This document shows positions 1-7,516 of a stretch of DNA of 33,917 nucleotides, one piece after another. Positions within the stretch are counted from its first letter, which is position 1; the number at the start of each line of letters is the position of its first letter. The stretch comes from Planctomycetales bacterium (GTDB lineage Bacteria > Planctomycetota > SZUA-567). The notes beneath the pieces were generated by a model. It was not told the DNA's origin, made no database searches, and worked only from the letters and a program-made list of their open reading frames with translations. The position numbers were made by a program, and so were the translations under genes. Where the stretch lies: the NCBI GenBank assembly GCA_025997475.1, contig BNUQ01000017.1, positions 1-33,917 of the forward strand, in the 5' to 3' direction.

Positions 1-1057
1 CCATATTCGGCGGCAATTTATCAAACGGAATCTGATTTTTATTGACCGTAATCTCGACTTGCGCGAGCAACGTTTCGGCTTCTTTGCCGGTCAGATTTTT
101 TGGCGTAACGTCAATCAACATTAAGTGATTGTCCGTGCCGCCCGACACCAACCGATAACCGCGCCGCAAAAATTCCTCCGCCAAAACGCGGGCGTTGGCG
201 ACGACGTTTTGCGTATAGCACTTAAATTCCGGCGTCGCCGCTTCTTTGAACGCCACCGCCTTGCCGGCGACCACGTGACACAACGGTCCGCCCTGCATCC
301 CCGGAAACACCGCGCTATCGACTTTCGCGGCAAATTCGCTTTTGCACAAAATCAAACCGCCGCGCGGACCGCGCAACGTTTTGTGCGTCGTCGAAGTTAC
401 GATGTCGCTGTAAGGCAACGGACTCGGATGCGCGCCCGTCGCGACCAAACCGGCGATGTGCGCCATATCGGTTACCAAATACGCGCCGACCGCTTTGGCG
501 ATGTCGGCGAATTTGGCGAAGTCGATGACGCGCGGGTAGGCGCTGGCGCCGGCGACGATGATTTGCGGCTGAAATTCTTTCGCCGTTTTTTCGAGCGCCG
601 CGTAGTCGATGCGCTCGGTTTGCGGGTCCACGCCGTAACCGGCGCAGTGAAAAATCCGTCCCGAAAAATTGATTTTATAGCCGTGCGTCAAATGCCCGCC
701 GTGCGCCAAATCCATTCCCAACAATTTCGCGCCGGGCGGACACAGCGCCAAATACGCCGCCATATTCGCCTGACTGCCGGAGTGCGGCTGGACGTTGGCG
801 TGGTCGGCGCCGAACAAATCTTTGACGCGGTCGATGGCGAGGCGCTCGACTTTATCGACTTCCTCACAGCCGCCGTAATAGCGCTTGCCGGGGTAGCCCT
901 CGGCGTATTTGTTGGTCAGACACGTCCCTTGCGCTTCGAGCACGGCGCGGGAGGTGAAATTTTCCGAGGCGATAAGTTCGATGCCGTGTTGCTCGCGACG
1001 CAATTCGCCGGCACACGCGGCGTAAATTTCGGGGTCGGCGGTCTGTAAAGGCGACAT
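1..1057 (-). CDS. glyA: Serine hydroxymethyltransferase, 3'-truncated by window edge
   Basis: This PLP enzyme interconverts serine plus tetrahydrofolate with glycine plus 5,10-methylene-THF, the main source of one-carbon units in the cytoplasm. The reading frame starts at ATG 1055-1057, preceded by an AGGAG ribosome-binding site, and begins [20 protein letters not shown]. Near the N-terminus it has the family strings [27 protein letters not shown] and CEEVDKVE. It stays open for 352 codons to base 1. A full-length protein is about 415-420 residues, so roughly the last 65 are missing; the frame stops just before the usual SGIRIGT segment. The tRNA gene lies 43 bp upstream on the same strand. 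The identification is secure. Confidence 0.97.
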   Translation of the reverse strand, partial: MSPLQTADPEIYAACAGELRREQHGIELIASENFTSRAVLEAQGTCLTNKYAEGYPGKRYYGGCEEVDKVERLAIDRVKDLFGADHANVQPHSGSQANMAAYLALCPPGAKLLGMDLAHGGHLTHGYKINFSGRIFHCAGYGVDPQTERIDYAALEKTAKEFQPQIIVAGASAYPRVIDFAKFADIAKAVGAYLVTDMAHIAGLVATGAHPSPLPYSDIVTSTTHKTLRGPRGGLILCKSEFAAKVDSAVFPGMQGGPLCHVVAGKAVAFKEAATPEFKCYTQNVVANARVLAEEFLRRGYRLVSGGTDNHLMLIDVTPKNLTGKEAETLLAQVEITVNKNQIPFDKLPPNM

Positions 1058-1100
1058 AAAATTGCTCCTGCGATGGGAAAAACGGTGGTGGGAAAAACGG

Positions 1101-1174
1101 TGGGCTGAGAGGGACTTGAACCCCCGACCAAGTGATTATGAGTCGCCTGCTCTGACCAACTGAGCTATCAGCCC
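1101..1174 (-). tRNA. tRNA with CAU anticodon, Ile2 (lysidine) type
   Basis: This is a 74-nt cloverleaf. The acceptor stem is GGGCTGA/TCAGCCC, the D-arm GCTC/GAGC, the anticodon loop CTCATAA and the T-loop TTCAAGT. The D/anticodon region (GAGCAGGCGACTCATAATC followed by TTGGTCG) closely resembles E. coli tRNA-Ile2(CAU) rather than elongator Met, so I infer it reads AUA after TilS-dependent lysidine modification. The discriminator base is A. The genome continues CCG rather than CCA, so the CCA end would need to be completed enzymatically. A T5 run follows directly on the transcribed strand. The anticodon stem carries one C-A mismatch (C29-A41). Elongator tRNA-Met is the alternative. Confidence 0.9.
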
Positions 1175-1181
1175 GTAATGA

Positions 1182-1454
1182 TTATCTTTTCGTCCGGTAG
1201 TGGTATTTGCACGAAGCAATTATGATTTGCGCGGGCATAACTTTATAGACCAATCGATGTTCGGCGGTAATTCGGCGAGACCAAAAACCGGATAACTCGT
1301 ATTTTAGCGCTTCCGGTTGTCCGCTACCGCTGAATGGCGTCCGTATAATTTCTCGAAGGAGAACGTTGCTTTTGGCAAATATCTTGGGGTCGGCGAGCGC
1401 CCATTGCGGGTAATCTTCAAGCGCTGACTGGTGAAAGGTAATGTCCATCGTCAT
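1182..1454 (-). CDS. yoeB: YoeB-family mRNA interferase toxin
   Basis: YoeB-type toxins are ribosome-dependent endoribonucleases that cleave mRNA in the A site. The 90-residue product contains the family core QPEALKYELSGFWSRR followed by ITAEHRLVY and C-terminal KYHY. The catalytic residues of E. coli YoeB (Glu46, Arg65, His83) correspond to Glu48, Arg67 and His85. If translation starts at the second ATG (1446-1448), the numbering matches E. coli exactly, so that start is equally plausible. The first ATG overlaps the stop of the upstream antitoxin by one base (TAATG), so the two genes are probably translationally coupled. All catalytic residues are present, so the toxin is probably functional. 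Such pairs are usually autorepressed by the complex. Confidence 0.93.
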   Translation of the reverse strand: MTMDITFHQSALEDYPQWALADPKIFAKSNVLLREIIRTPFSGSGQPEALKYELSGFWSRRITAEHRLVYKVMPAQIIIASCKYHYRTKR

Positions 1455-1669
1455 TACTCGCTCAGCGAAAAGGCGATTAAATTCTCACCTTTTTCATTGT
1501 CGGTTACGGCTTGCAACAAGCACGCCCGATTAGTCGGCGACCGCAATAAATACTCGGTTTCATTGACCGCTTCCCGCACGCTGATTTCAACGGTTCGGCA
1601 CGGAAACGCCTTTTGAATACTAACGTCCGCCGTCAATTCGTCGATGTTGAGCGTATAAGTAGAACACAT
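1454..1669 (-). CDS. YefM-like antitoxin partner of the YoeB toxin
   Basis: This 71-residue protein starts at ATG 1667-1669 behind a GGAGG ribosome-binding site 6 nt upstream. The frame is open further upstream, but that part has no family resemblance and runs into a repeat element. The C-terminal half (VNETEYLLRSPTNRACLLQA) matches the toxin-neutralising tail of YefM, which carries ETAYLLRSPANARRL in E. coli. The N-terminal half (TYTLNIDELTADV...IQKAF) does not resemble the classic Phd/YefM DNA-binding fold. It recalls small antitoxins that begin YTLNxxEL and share only the tail with YefM. It lies directly upstream of the toxin. The antitoxin role is inferred from position and tail similarity. 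Confidence 0.82.
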   Translation of the reverse strand: MCSTYTLNIDELTADVSIQKAFPCRTVEISVREAVNETEYLLRSPTNRACLLQAVTDNEKGENLIAFSLSE

Positions 1670-1813
1670 ACGCCTCCGGTAAATCCCGCCGCCAGCGGAA
1701 AAACGCGAGAGTGTATCAACGGCAGATTGCGGGGCAAGACCGCTTTCGCCGCGCCCGTTGCGTTCGCCGAACGTTGCGGCAATAATCCCGCGCTTTTTAT
1801 TTCGATAAAGATT

Positions 1814-2005
1814 CGTCCACGAATTTCCACGAATGAGACGAATTAACACAAATTTAAGAGCCGGAGGTTTCTCACAGAGCCACAGAGGCACAGAGAGAGA
1901 TAAAAGAGAAAAATAAAATTCGTTTTTCTCTGTGGAACTCTGTGGCTCCGTGCCTCTGTGAGAAACAAATCGGTTTAATCCGTGAAAATCCGTGGATTCG
2001 TTCTT
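1814..2005. repeat. CCACGAAT/CACAGAG dispersed foldback element, copy 1
   Basis: This is an intergenic element with nested inverted repeats. The outer arms are CCACGAAT-type (about 1817-1845) and ATCCGTGGAT-type (about 1987-1999). The inner arms are TTTCTCACAGAGCCACAGAG (about 1869) and its complement, ending CTCTGTGAGAAA (about 1966). A second copy lies at 13541-13735, a GC-rich relative at 23207-23285, and a half copy near 9352-9380. It ends about 27 bp before the wecA-like start and could form a long hairpin in the leader. It encodes nothing evident. Confidence 0.8.
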
Positions 2006-2031
2006 TCTATTTACCCCGTGGAATTCTCTTT

Positions 2032-3141
2032 ATGATTTTTTATCAAATTTGCGGAATGTTGTTTCTCGTCAGCGCCGCCGTGGTTTATGGTCTGTCGCCG
2101 TTTTGCGCGTGGCTCACGCGAAAAATCGGCTTGGTGGACCGACCCGGCGAGCGCAAAATTCACGCGGACGCCGTCCCTTACGGCGGCGGCATTGCCGTTC
2201 TCGCCGGCATTTTCATCACCATCGGCGGCGCATATCTTGTGCTCGGCGCCGGTTTTGAACATTTGCCCGCGGCGTGGCGCGAGTTTATCACGCCGTTCGG
2301 CATCACCGACCGACCGACCTTACGCCTCTTGGCGTTCGTTCTCGGCGGCGCGGTCGCGATGTTCGGCTTGGGGCTTATCGACGATTTTTGCTCGCTCTCG
2401 CCGCGCGTGAAACTCGGCGCGCAAATTTTAGCGGCAAGCGCGGTGTGGTATGGCGGCGTCCGCGCCAATGTGTGGGTGGATACGACGTGGCTCAATTTCG
2501 CCGGCACCGTTTTTTGGATTGTGCTGATTACCAACGCTTTCAATTTGCTTGACAATATGGACGGCTTGGCGGCGGGTGTGGCGCTCATCGCGGGCGCGGC
2601 GTTGTTTGCGATGATGAGCGACCGTTACTATTTTAGTTCGGCGCTGATAGTTACGCTGACCGGCGCGTTGACCGGTTTTCTGCCGCGCAATTTCGCCGCG
2701 CCGCCGCGCAAACTTTTTCTCGGCGACGCCGGCGCGCTGTTCGTCGGTTTTATGTTGGCGACGACAACCATCATCGGCAGTTACTTCCGCGACCGGCACG
2801 ACCTCGCGCACTCGCTTCTGATGCCGGTAATCGTGTTGGGCGTGCCGCTGTTCGACACGTTCAGCGTCATCATCATCCGCTTGAAAAATCGTCGTCCGCT
2901 GATGGTCGGCGACACCAATCATTTGTCGCACCGGCTGACGCGGCGCGGTTTCACGCGGCGGCAAGCGGTGGCGACGATTTATTTATTGAGTTTGATTTTC
3001 GGCTTGGCGGCGCAATTGTTGGGGCAACTCTCCGCCGGCGGCGTGGTGGTGCTGTTCGCGTCGCTGTTCTGCGTGGTGATGCTGATGGTGCTGTTGCTCG
3101 GACGGTCGGAAGGCAATTTACAATTAAAAATTAACAATTAA
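2032..3141 (+). CDS. wecA: WecA-like undecaprenyl-phosphate sugar-1-phosphate transferase
   Basis: This is an integral membrane enzyme of glycosyltransferase family 4 (MraY/WecA). It transfers a sugar-1-phosphate, in WecA GlcNAc-1-P, from a UDP-sugar to undecaprenyl phosphate, starting O-antigen, enterobacterial common antigen or teichoic-type polymers at the inner membrane. The 369-residue protein has about ten hydrophobic segments. Its signature motifs are GLVDRPGERKIH with PYGGG, LIDDF, NAFNLLDNMDGLAAG, FLGDAGALF and a cytoplasmic loop ending DTNHLSHRL, the His-rich substrate motif. I chose ATG 2032 because the longer open frame upstream consists of repeat DNA. No strong ribosome-binding site is visible. 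The last residues (LQLKINN) are encoded by a 7-bp repeat array. MraY itself is less likely, given the RxGERKIH form. Confidence 0.9.
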   Translation: MIFYQICGMLFLVSAAVVYGLSPFCAWLTRKIGLVDRPGERKIHADAVPYGGGIAVLAGIFITIGGAYLVLGAGFEHLPAAWREFITPFGITDRPTLRLLAFVLGGAVAMFGLGLIDDFCSLSPRVKLGAQILAASAVWYGGVRANVWVDTTWLNFAGTVFWIVLITNAFNLLDNMDGLAAGVALIAGAALFAMMSDRYYFSSALIVTLTGALTGFLPRNFAAPPRKLFLGDAGALFVGFMLATTTIIGSYFRDRHDLAHSLLMPVIVLGVPLFDTFSVIIIRLKNRRPLMVGDTNHLSHRLTRRGFTRRQAVATIYLLSLIFGLAAQLLGQLSAGGVVVLFASLFCVVMLMVLLLGRSEGNLQLKINN

Positions 3142-3225
3142 CAATGATGGAGTTTTACAGTCAAAATCGCTTCGCGTCATTTTGATAATTACCCTCCGCA
3201 ATTGTTAATTGTTAATTGTTAATTG
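3123..3225. repeat. Inverted pair of AATTAAC heptamer arrays, possible bidirectional terminator
   Basis: AATTAAC-type 7-bp units (3123-3145) face the complementary ATTGTTA units (3201-3225) across a 55-bp spacer that includes CGCTTCGCG. The arms can pair into a hairpin between two convergent genes. Each arm supplies the stop codon and last residues of its gene. A role in transcription termination is inferred. Confidence 0.6.
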
Positions 3226-4253
3226 CCTTTGAATTCCGAAAACGGAATTTTTTCGCCGACCGGCGGGGTCATCAGCATAGTGTCACGATGGTCGATTTCC
3301 GGCATCAAGTCCTCAATTATTGATATTGATTCCTCGTCGGAAATTTTAGCCGAGGTCGCGTCGTTCTCCCAATCGGGATTGCCGAAATCCGGCGGTAAAT
3401 CCGGCAATTTTTGCGGATAGATTTTTTTTGTCGGAGCGCTGTTTTTGGGCGGCGGCGGCGGCGCAATCTTTTTCACGTCGCTCCGAATTGCCGGTTTGAA
3501 CGGCGGTTCATCGTCAAATTCCGGTAACACTTCTTGTTGCGCCATTTTTACCGGTTCCGTCGTCGTGAGTTGCGGCGGCATTTTTAGCACCGCGACGATT
3601 TTTTTTCCGTCGTATTCAAAACCGCGCAATTCCTCGGCGCGCGGACGTAGACGCAACACGCCGGCGCGCAAATTGTCGATTTCGAGTTGATAATACGCCA
3701 ACACTCGCTTGGTGTTCTCCTGCGCGAACAGCGCCGGCGCGTCGTTTTTCAGCGCGGTCAAATCCGCTTTTTTACCGCTAATAATACTTTCCCGCGCCAG
3801 CGCCGATTCCCGCCAAAGTTGTTGCAAAAAATTCCGCCCCGCCGCTTCCAGAACCATCGCCGCCGCCGAGCGCGGGTCCACTCCGACCAACCACCAATTG
3901 CCGTCTTCCCGCACCAAATACGCATACATAAAATCGGCGGCGTTTTTACTTTTGACGCCAAGCCGCAAATACGCCGTGTCGCCGGCGAGACAAAATTCCG
4001 AAAACAACGGCGACGCCAACACTGCGGTATAATTTTTGCCCGCCGGATGCCACTGCCAGCAAAAATCGCGATAGTTGGTTTTTTGCCGCGCCGCGGGCGC
4101 CAAACACTGATACGCCGCCGCCATATCGCCGCTTCGCAACGACGACAAAAAAACATCCCAAACCGCTATCGGCTCGGAATAATGGGGCGTTTCCGCCGCG
4201 CTCAATCGCCAACCCAACAACGCGAGCAGTAAAATTAACCAAAACTTTAACAT
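3219..4253 (-). CDS. Exported proline-rich protein of unknown function
   Basis: I do not recognise this 344-residue protein as a named family. It starts with a clear signal peptide (MLKFWLILLLALLGWRLSAAE; likely cleavage after the Ala pair, about residue 20), so it should be exported to the periplasm or envelope. Residues 25-135 resemble NTF2-like/DUF4878-type lipoprotein domains: a short helical start (VWDVFLSSLRSGDMAAAYQC) followed by beta strands ending in a W-W-L-V-G pattern (about 120). Residues 245-275 are rich in Pro and Lys (IAPPPPPKNSAPTKK). The C-terminal 70 residues are acidic and low in complexity. The stop codon lies inside the heptamer array shared with the convergent wecA-like gene. 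It is probably downstream of dnaN on the same strand, with a repeat pair between them. Function unknown. Confidence 0.75.
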   Translation of the reverse strand: MLKFWLILLLALLGWRLSAAETPHYSEPIAVWDVFLSSLRSGDMAAAYQCLAPAARQKTNYRDFCWQWHPAGKNYTAVLASPLFSEFCLAGDTAYLRLGVKSKNAADFMYAYLVREDGNWWLVGVDPRSAAAMVLEAAGRNFLQQLWRESALARESIISGKKADLTALKNDAPALFAQENTKRVLAYYQLEIDNLRAGVLRLRPRAEELRGFEYDGKKIVAVLKMPPQLTTTEPVKMAQQEVLPEFDDEPPFKPAIRSDVKKIAPPPPPKNSAPTKKIYPQKLPDLPPDFGNPDWENDATSAKISDEESISIIEDLMPEIDHRDTMLMTPPVGEKIPFSEFKGN

Positions 4254-4255
4254 CA

Positions 4256-4362
4256 GAGTTTAGAGTTCAAAGTTGAGAGTTGAGAGTTAAGAAAGTTGAT
4301 TTTTATTTTTAAGAAGTGCGAAGCGCCATCACTACTCAACTCTAATCTCTCAACTCTTAACC
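4256..4362. repeat. Inverted pair of AGAGTTG heptamer arrays between dnaN and the next gene
   Basis: AGAGTTGAGAGTTAAG-type units (4256-4295) face ACTCTAATCTCTCAACTC (about 4335-4358) around a GTGCGAAGCGCC core. The dnaN stop codon (4363-4365) abuts the array. It can form a hairpin in the dnaN 3' untranslated region. Confidence 0.6.
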
Positions 4363-5544
4363 CTACCTTTGCGAAAGCGGCGTCAGCACGCAAGTAAAAT
4401 CGCCTTCGACTGTTTTCATCGGTTTTTCCGCGTTGTTGATACTGAACGTTACTTCCTCGCCGCTCATCGACGTCAAAGCGTCCAACAAATAATGGCAGTT
4501 ATACAGCATTTTCATTTCGCCGCCGACAACTTTAACCGCCATTTCCGTGCGCCCTTGCGCGATTGACGACTCCGCCGACAACACCAATTTATCGTTCGCC
4601 GCGTTTAATTCCACGCGCGGCGTTTCGCCGTCAGGACAAAAACTGCCGACCAAACGCAAACCGTCCAACAACTCCGCCCGCGACGCGACAAGCGTGATAT
4701 TTTCTTCGCTCGGAATCACTTTGCGATAATTCGGATACGCGCCCTCCAACAACCGCGCCACAAAAACCGCACCCGATGACGTTTCCGCCAATAATTCATT
4801 GTCGTTTAATTGCAAATCAAGCGTCGGCGTCTCGGTCGCTTTGCCAACGCCACCCTGTCCCTCGGGATTACGCCCATCGGGACTACGTCCCTCGCTGTCG
4901 CAAAGTTTCAGCAAATCAATCAACCCGCGCGGCGGAACGACAACTTGTATTTCGGCTTGCGTCCCTTTCGCCACCGCATTGATTGGCTTATTAACAATCG
5001 CCATCCGCTTGCCGTCGGACGCGACGAAATCAATACGGGACTGCGTCCCGTCGCCGGTGATGTTTAGGCAAATGCCGGAAAAAACGATGCGTCCGCTACT
5101 TTCGTTGCCCACGCAATTTTTCACCCGATTAACCGCGTCGCGCAAATCGGCGACCGCGATTTGATAGACCGTCTGTTGCCGGTCGATTTTCGGGACTTCG
5201 GCAAAGCGGTCGTTAGCTAACGCGAACTCAAATTTACTGCGCGACGTTTGCGCGGTGGCTTTTTGTTCGTCGATGGTAAATTCAAGGCGGTCGGATTTTT
5301 CCGACGCCACGGCGCGCGCGATTTTTTCGGCGTTAATCAGCGCGTTGCCGTCGCCGGACAAATCGCTCAACGGCAACTCAATCGCCGCGGCGATTTCACT
5401 GTTGCGCGCCGATAAAACGAGCGTCCCCTTGGCGGCGACCAAATAAATATTTTGCTGGACTTCCAAGTTACTGCGTTTCGGCGCGACGCCGTTTAAGAAA
5501 TTCAGCGCCGACGCCAATTTTTCCCGCTCACAAACGAATTTCAT
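4363..5544 (-). CDS. dnaN: DNA polymerase III beta sliding clamp
   Basis: The ring-shaped dimeric clamp tethers DNA polymerase III to the template. The 393-residue length fits the family once an insertion is allowed for. Family strings include MKFVCEREKLASALNFLNGV at the start, LVLSARNSEIAAAIELP, FVASDGKRMAIV, VVPPRGLIDLLKL, LEGAYPNYRKVIP and YNCHYLLDAL. Between GLIDLLKL and TLDLQLNDNEL there is an extra segment of about 20 residues (SEGRSPDGRNPEGQGG plus a few), encoded by a 15-bp tandem repeat. The C-terminus (FTCVLTPLSQR) departs from the usual VxMPMRL. dnaA, recF and gyrB are not adjacent, so this does not mark a classical origin cluster. The start follows a weak AT-rich leader. Confidence 0.96.
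   Translation of the reverse strand: MKFVCEREKLASALNFLNGVAPKRSNLEVQQNIYLVAAKGTLVLSARNSEIAAAIELPLSDLSGDGNALINAEKIARAVASEKSDRLEFTIDEQKATAQTSRSKFEFALANDRFAEVPKIDRQQTVYQIAVADLRDAVNRVKNCVGNESSGRIVFSGICLNITGDGTQSRIDFVASDGKRMAIVNKPINAVAKGTQAEIQVVVPPRGLIDLLKLCDSEGRSPDGRNPEGQGGVGKATETPTLDLQLNDNELLAETSSGAVFVARLLEGAYPNYRKVIPSEENITLVASRAELLDGLRLVGSFCPDGETPRVELNAANDKLVLSAESSIAQGRTEMAVKVVGGEMKMLYNCHYLLDALTSMSGEEVTFSINNAEKPMKTVEGDFTCVLTPLSQR
4838..4906 (-). repeat. 15-bp in-frame minisatellite inside dnaN
   Basis: On the coding strand the units GAGGGACGTAGTCCC, GATGGGCGTAATCCC and GAGGGACAGGG follow each other with a period of 15. They encode EGRSP, DGRNP and EGQGG. Each unit centres on a palindrome of the form GGGACGTAGTCCC. 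The same palindrome appears at 5037-5049 in the gene (GGGACGCAGTCCC, encoding part of GDGTQSR). Confidence 0.75.
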
Positions 5545-5723
5545 TTTTTATTCTCCCGATACAGTTTTCATTGACGGAGCGCATTATAGTTTTTAATTTC
5601 TAAATCCAAAATAGCGGGCGGTGGAGAGCGAAAAATTGAAAGTTTAGCGTTGACGGTTGAAGTAACCGCGACCACATTTAACTGTCAACTTAATAACTAA
5701 TGTTACGCGATTTTACCATCAAC
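5545..5723. other. dnaN leader region
   Basis: AT-rich sequence between dnaN and the 290-bp multi-hairpin element. It includes a short heptamer-like stretch (about 5636-5700, AAAGTTTAGCGTTGACGG followed by AACTGTCAACTT). I see no convincing promoter, DnaA-box cluster or gene. Confidence 0.5.
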
Positions 5724-6013
5724 AACTCCGCTAAAAGCCCCGATAGGGGCTTAATGTGAATAACCCCGAGTGGAGCGGCGAGGCGGTATCCGCCGCGTAA
5801 CTCGGGGAAAACGTCCTCGTCAATCTCAACCCCGATAGGGGTTGAACTATTTGTTGAACCCCTTCTGGGTTCGGTTGTCGGGCGGCGTTAACCCCGACCG
5901 GCGCGACGATAGCGCGTGTCGCTTGGTCGGGGTTATCCAAATTAAACGCCTACGGCGTTTTTTAAGGAGTTTTATTTTTTTCAAGTCAGTTGCAATTTTT
6001 TGGCGCGCGTAAC
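5724..6013. repeat. 290-bp multi-hairpin element, copy 1
   Basis: This element consists of six consecutive palindromes: AGCCCCGATAGGGGCT; a long CCCCGAGT...ACTCGGGG stem; AACCCCGATAGGGGTT; GAACCCC...GGGTTC; CCCCGACC...GGTCGGGG enclosing GCGAC...GTCGC; and AACGCCTACGGCGTT. It ends with a T-rich stretch and GGCGCGCGTAAC. A second copy of the same length lies at 29401-29690 in the same orientation, and a partial copy at 12291-12361. Both full copies sit just 5' of a minus-strand gene (dnaN here, smpB in copy 2). Differences between copies fall in loops or keep stems paired. Apparent reading frames across it are not conserved between copies, so I treat it as non-coding. Confidence 0.85.
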
Positions 6014-6235
6014 ATGGGTTAATAACTGCCCGCTGAAAAAATAGGTCTAAATATATTTTTCTTTTTTCATAAAAGATACAACCGCTAATAATATGTTTTC
6101 ATCGACGGAAGAATTAAAATATAAATTCTTTATTTTTAAATTATTTACGTTAAAAAACGTCTGATTTTAACTTGTCCGCCGAATGTTGAAAACCGGTTGG
6201 AAAACGGTCGGCAACCGTTCGTCGCCCGCCGGTTT
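6014..6235. other. AT-rich intergenic stretch after the GH57-like gene
   Basis: A strongly AT-rich stretch (6030-6165) contrasts with the GC-rich surroundings. It is followed by a GAAAACCGG...CCGGTTTTC inverted repeat (about 6189-6238) whose far arm runs into the stop region of the GH57-like gene and could act as its terminator. I see no gene and no clear DnaA-box cluster. Confidence 0.5.
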
Positions 6236-7516
6236 TCAATAGTAATTCAACAATTCAACGTGCGGAAATAACAACTCGATGTTGCTTGCCAATTTGACGA
6301 AATTATCGCGATTTTCCGGGCGGTCGATTTCATTAAAGACCTTGCCAAGCCAAAAGAAATTTTCCAAATGTTGACGGTTGGACCGCGGCGGTAGATTATT
6401 TTCGCGATAAAATTCCGCGTCGCCGCTTTGCGCCAATAATAATTCGCGTGCCATCACCGCCAAAATCAGCGAATTGCTTTTGTCGGTTTGCTCGTTTTTT
6501 AGTTTGGTCAATTGCAACGTCGCCAAATGCAAATCCGGCAATAAGTCGAGATAATCGCGCTGATACGCCGCCAGTAAATTATTGTTTAACCAGCGATTGT
6601 CGTGGTAAAGGTGATGTTCGTCGCCGGCGACGAGCGCCAAGTAATTTTCGGTTTTGCGGGCTTTGATAATTTTTTGGTCATAGCACATTTTGCGCAACAA
6701 CAAGTCGATAAAATCAACCCCGTGCGGCGTGATTTTTTTACCGTCAATCAGCACGGTAACCGCCGTATCGTCTTTGACGGCTTGTTGTAATTGCGCCAGA
6801 TATTTGTTGGACAACTCGTCGGGACTTTTTTGCGCTTCCGCCAATAAAGCGTTCAGCGCCGGCGTCAATTTTTTATCGGTGTTGAAAACGGCGAAATGGT
6901 CGCTCAGCCACAGCGGATTAACAAACGTATCGGAACTGTCAAGCAGAGCGAAACCGGCGTCGTATTTTTCTAAAACGCCGGTTAAATCAACGTAAAAACA
7001 TTCCGCCGGCACGTAAAATCCCGCCGGATTAGCGTGAAATTGGCGTTTGAAATAAGCAGCGGCAACGGCGATTTGCGCCTGCGCCGCGGTCTCGTTCGGC
7101 GCAAGCAACGACAACAGCGCATTGGTCGCCGCCGTCGTAACGAGGTCAAGATGATGATAAGACGCGAGATTAGCCAAACCGTCGAGCGGCGAATTTTTGT
7201 ATTTTTCCGTCAGCCAATACAACAAATTTTTATAGTGGTTGACGTTGGCGGCACGGGATATTTGCGCGCGCAAATAATCGGCGTAATCGGCGATTATTTT
7301 TTCGTTGTTCAGGTGGCTGATAAAAGTCGGCGACACGACGACGGTCAAACCGTAGTCAACATTGTCGTCTTCGAGCCGCTCCAAGCGGTTGAGCAACGGC
7401 AAAAAAGAGCAACTCAACAGGTCAAATAACAACTGTTTCAACGTCGCGTTTTCCGCCGTTTCCGCGTTGAAATACGGCAGATGATATTTAATGGATAGAA
7501 GCAAAGTATTTTTCAT
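6236..7516 (-). CDS. Divergent GH57-family (branching-enzyme-like) protein
   Basis: GH57 enzymes act on alpha-1,4-glucans as branching enzymes or amylases. The N-terminal 200 residues follow the branching-enzyme pattern: a first strand ending YHLPYF (canonical HAHLPY), FLPLLNRLERLEDDNVDYGL with TVVVSPTF, HLDLVTTAATNALLSLL (canonical LEIITCAATHG), AAQAQIAVAAAYFKRQF, and GFYVPAECFY, where canonical GFWLPECGY carries the nucleophile Glu. The first motif His is Tyr, ATHG is ATNA, and an extra Ala lies before Glu-Cys. The second catalytic motif (FDTELFGHWW type) is not visible. At 426 residues it is about 100 shorter than typical enzymes. I infer a GH57 fold that may have altered or lost activity. 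It starts at ATG 7514-7516, with AGGA 11 nt upstream. Confidence 0.7.
   Translation of the reverse strand: MKNTLLLSIKYHLPYFNAETAENATLKQLLFDLLSCSFLPLLNRLERLEDDNVDYGLTVVVSPTFISHLNNEKIIADYADYLRAQISRAANVNHYKNLLYWLTEKYKNSPLDGLANLASYHHLDLVTTAATNALLSLLAPNETAAQAQIAVAAAYFKRQFHANPAGFYVPAECFYVDLTGVLEKYDAGFALLDSSDTFVNPLWLSDHFAVFNTDKKLTPALNALLAEAQKSPDELSNKYLAQLQQAVKDDTAVTVLIDGKKITPHGVDFIDLLLRKMCYDQKIIKARKTENYLALVAGDEHHLYHDNRWLNNNLLAAYQRDYLDLLPDLHLATLQLTKLKNEQTDKSNSLILAVMARELLLAQSGDAEFYRENNLPPRSNRQHLENFFWLGKVFNEIDRPENRDNFVKLASNIELLFPHVELLNYY

Noticed and set aside
125..1048. Long plus-strand open frame
   Set aside because: It is antisense to glyA; the minus-strand frame carries unmistakable SHMT motifs and a ribosome-binding site.
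5545..6235. Possible replication origin next to dnaN
   Set aside because: There is an AT-rich stretch, but no DnaA-box cluster, and dnaA, recF and gyrB are absent; the TTATCCA-like strings belong to repeat hairpins.
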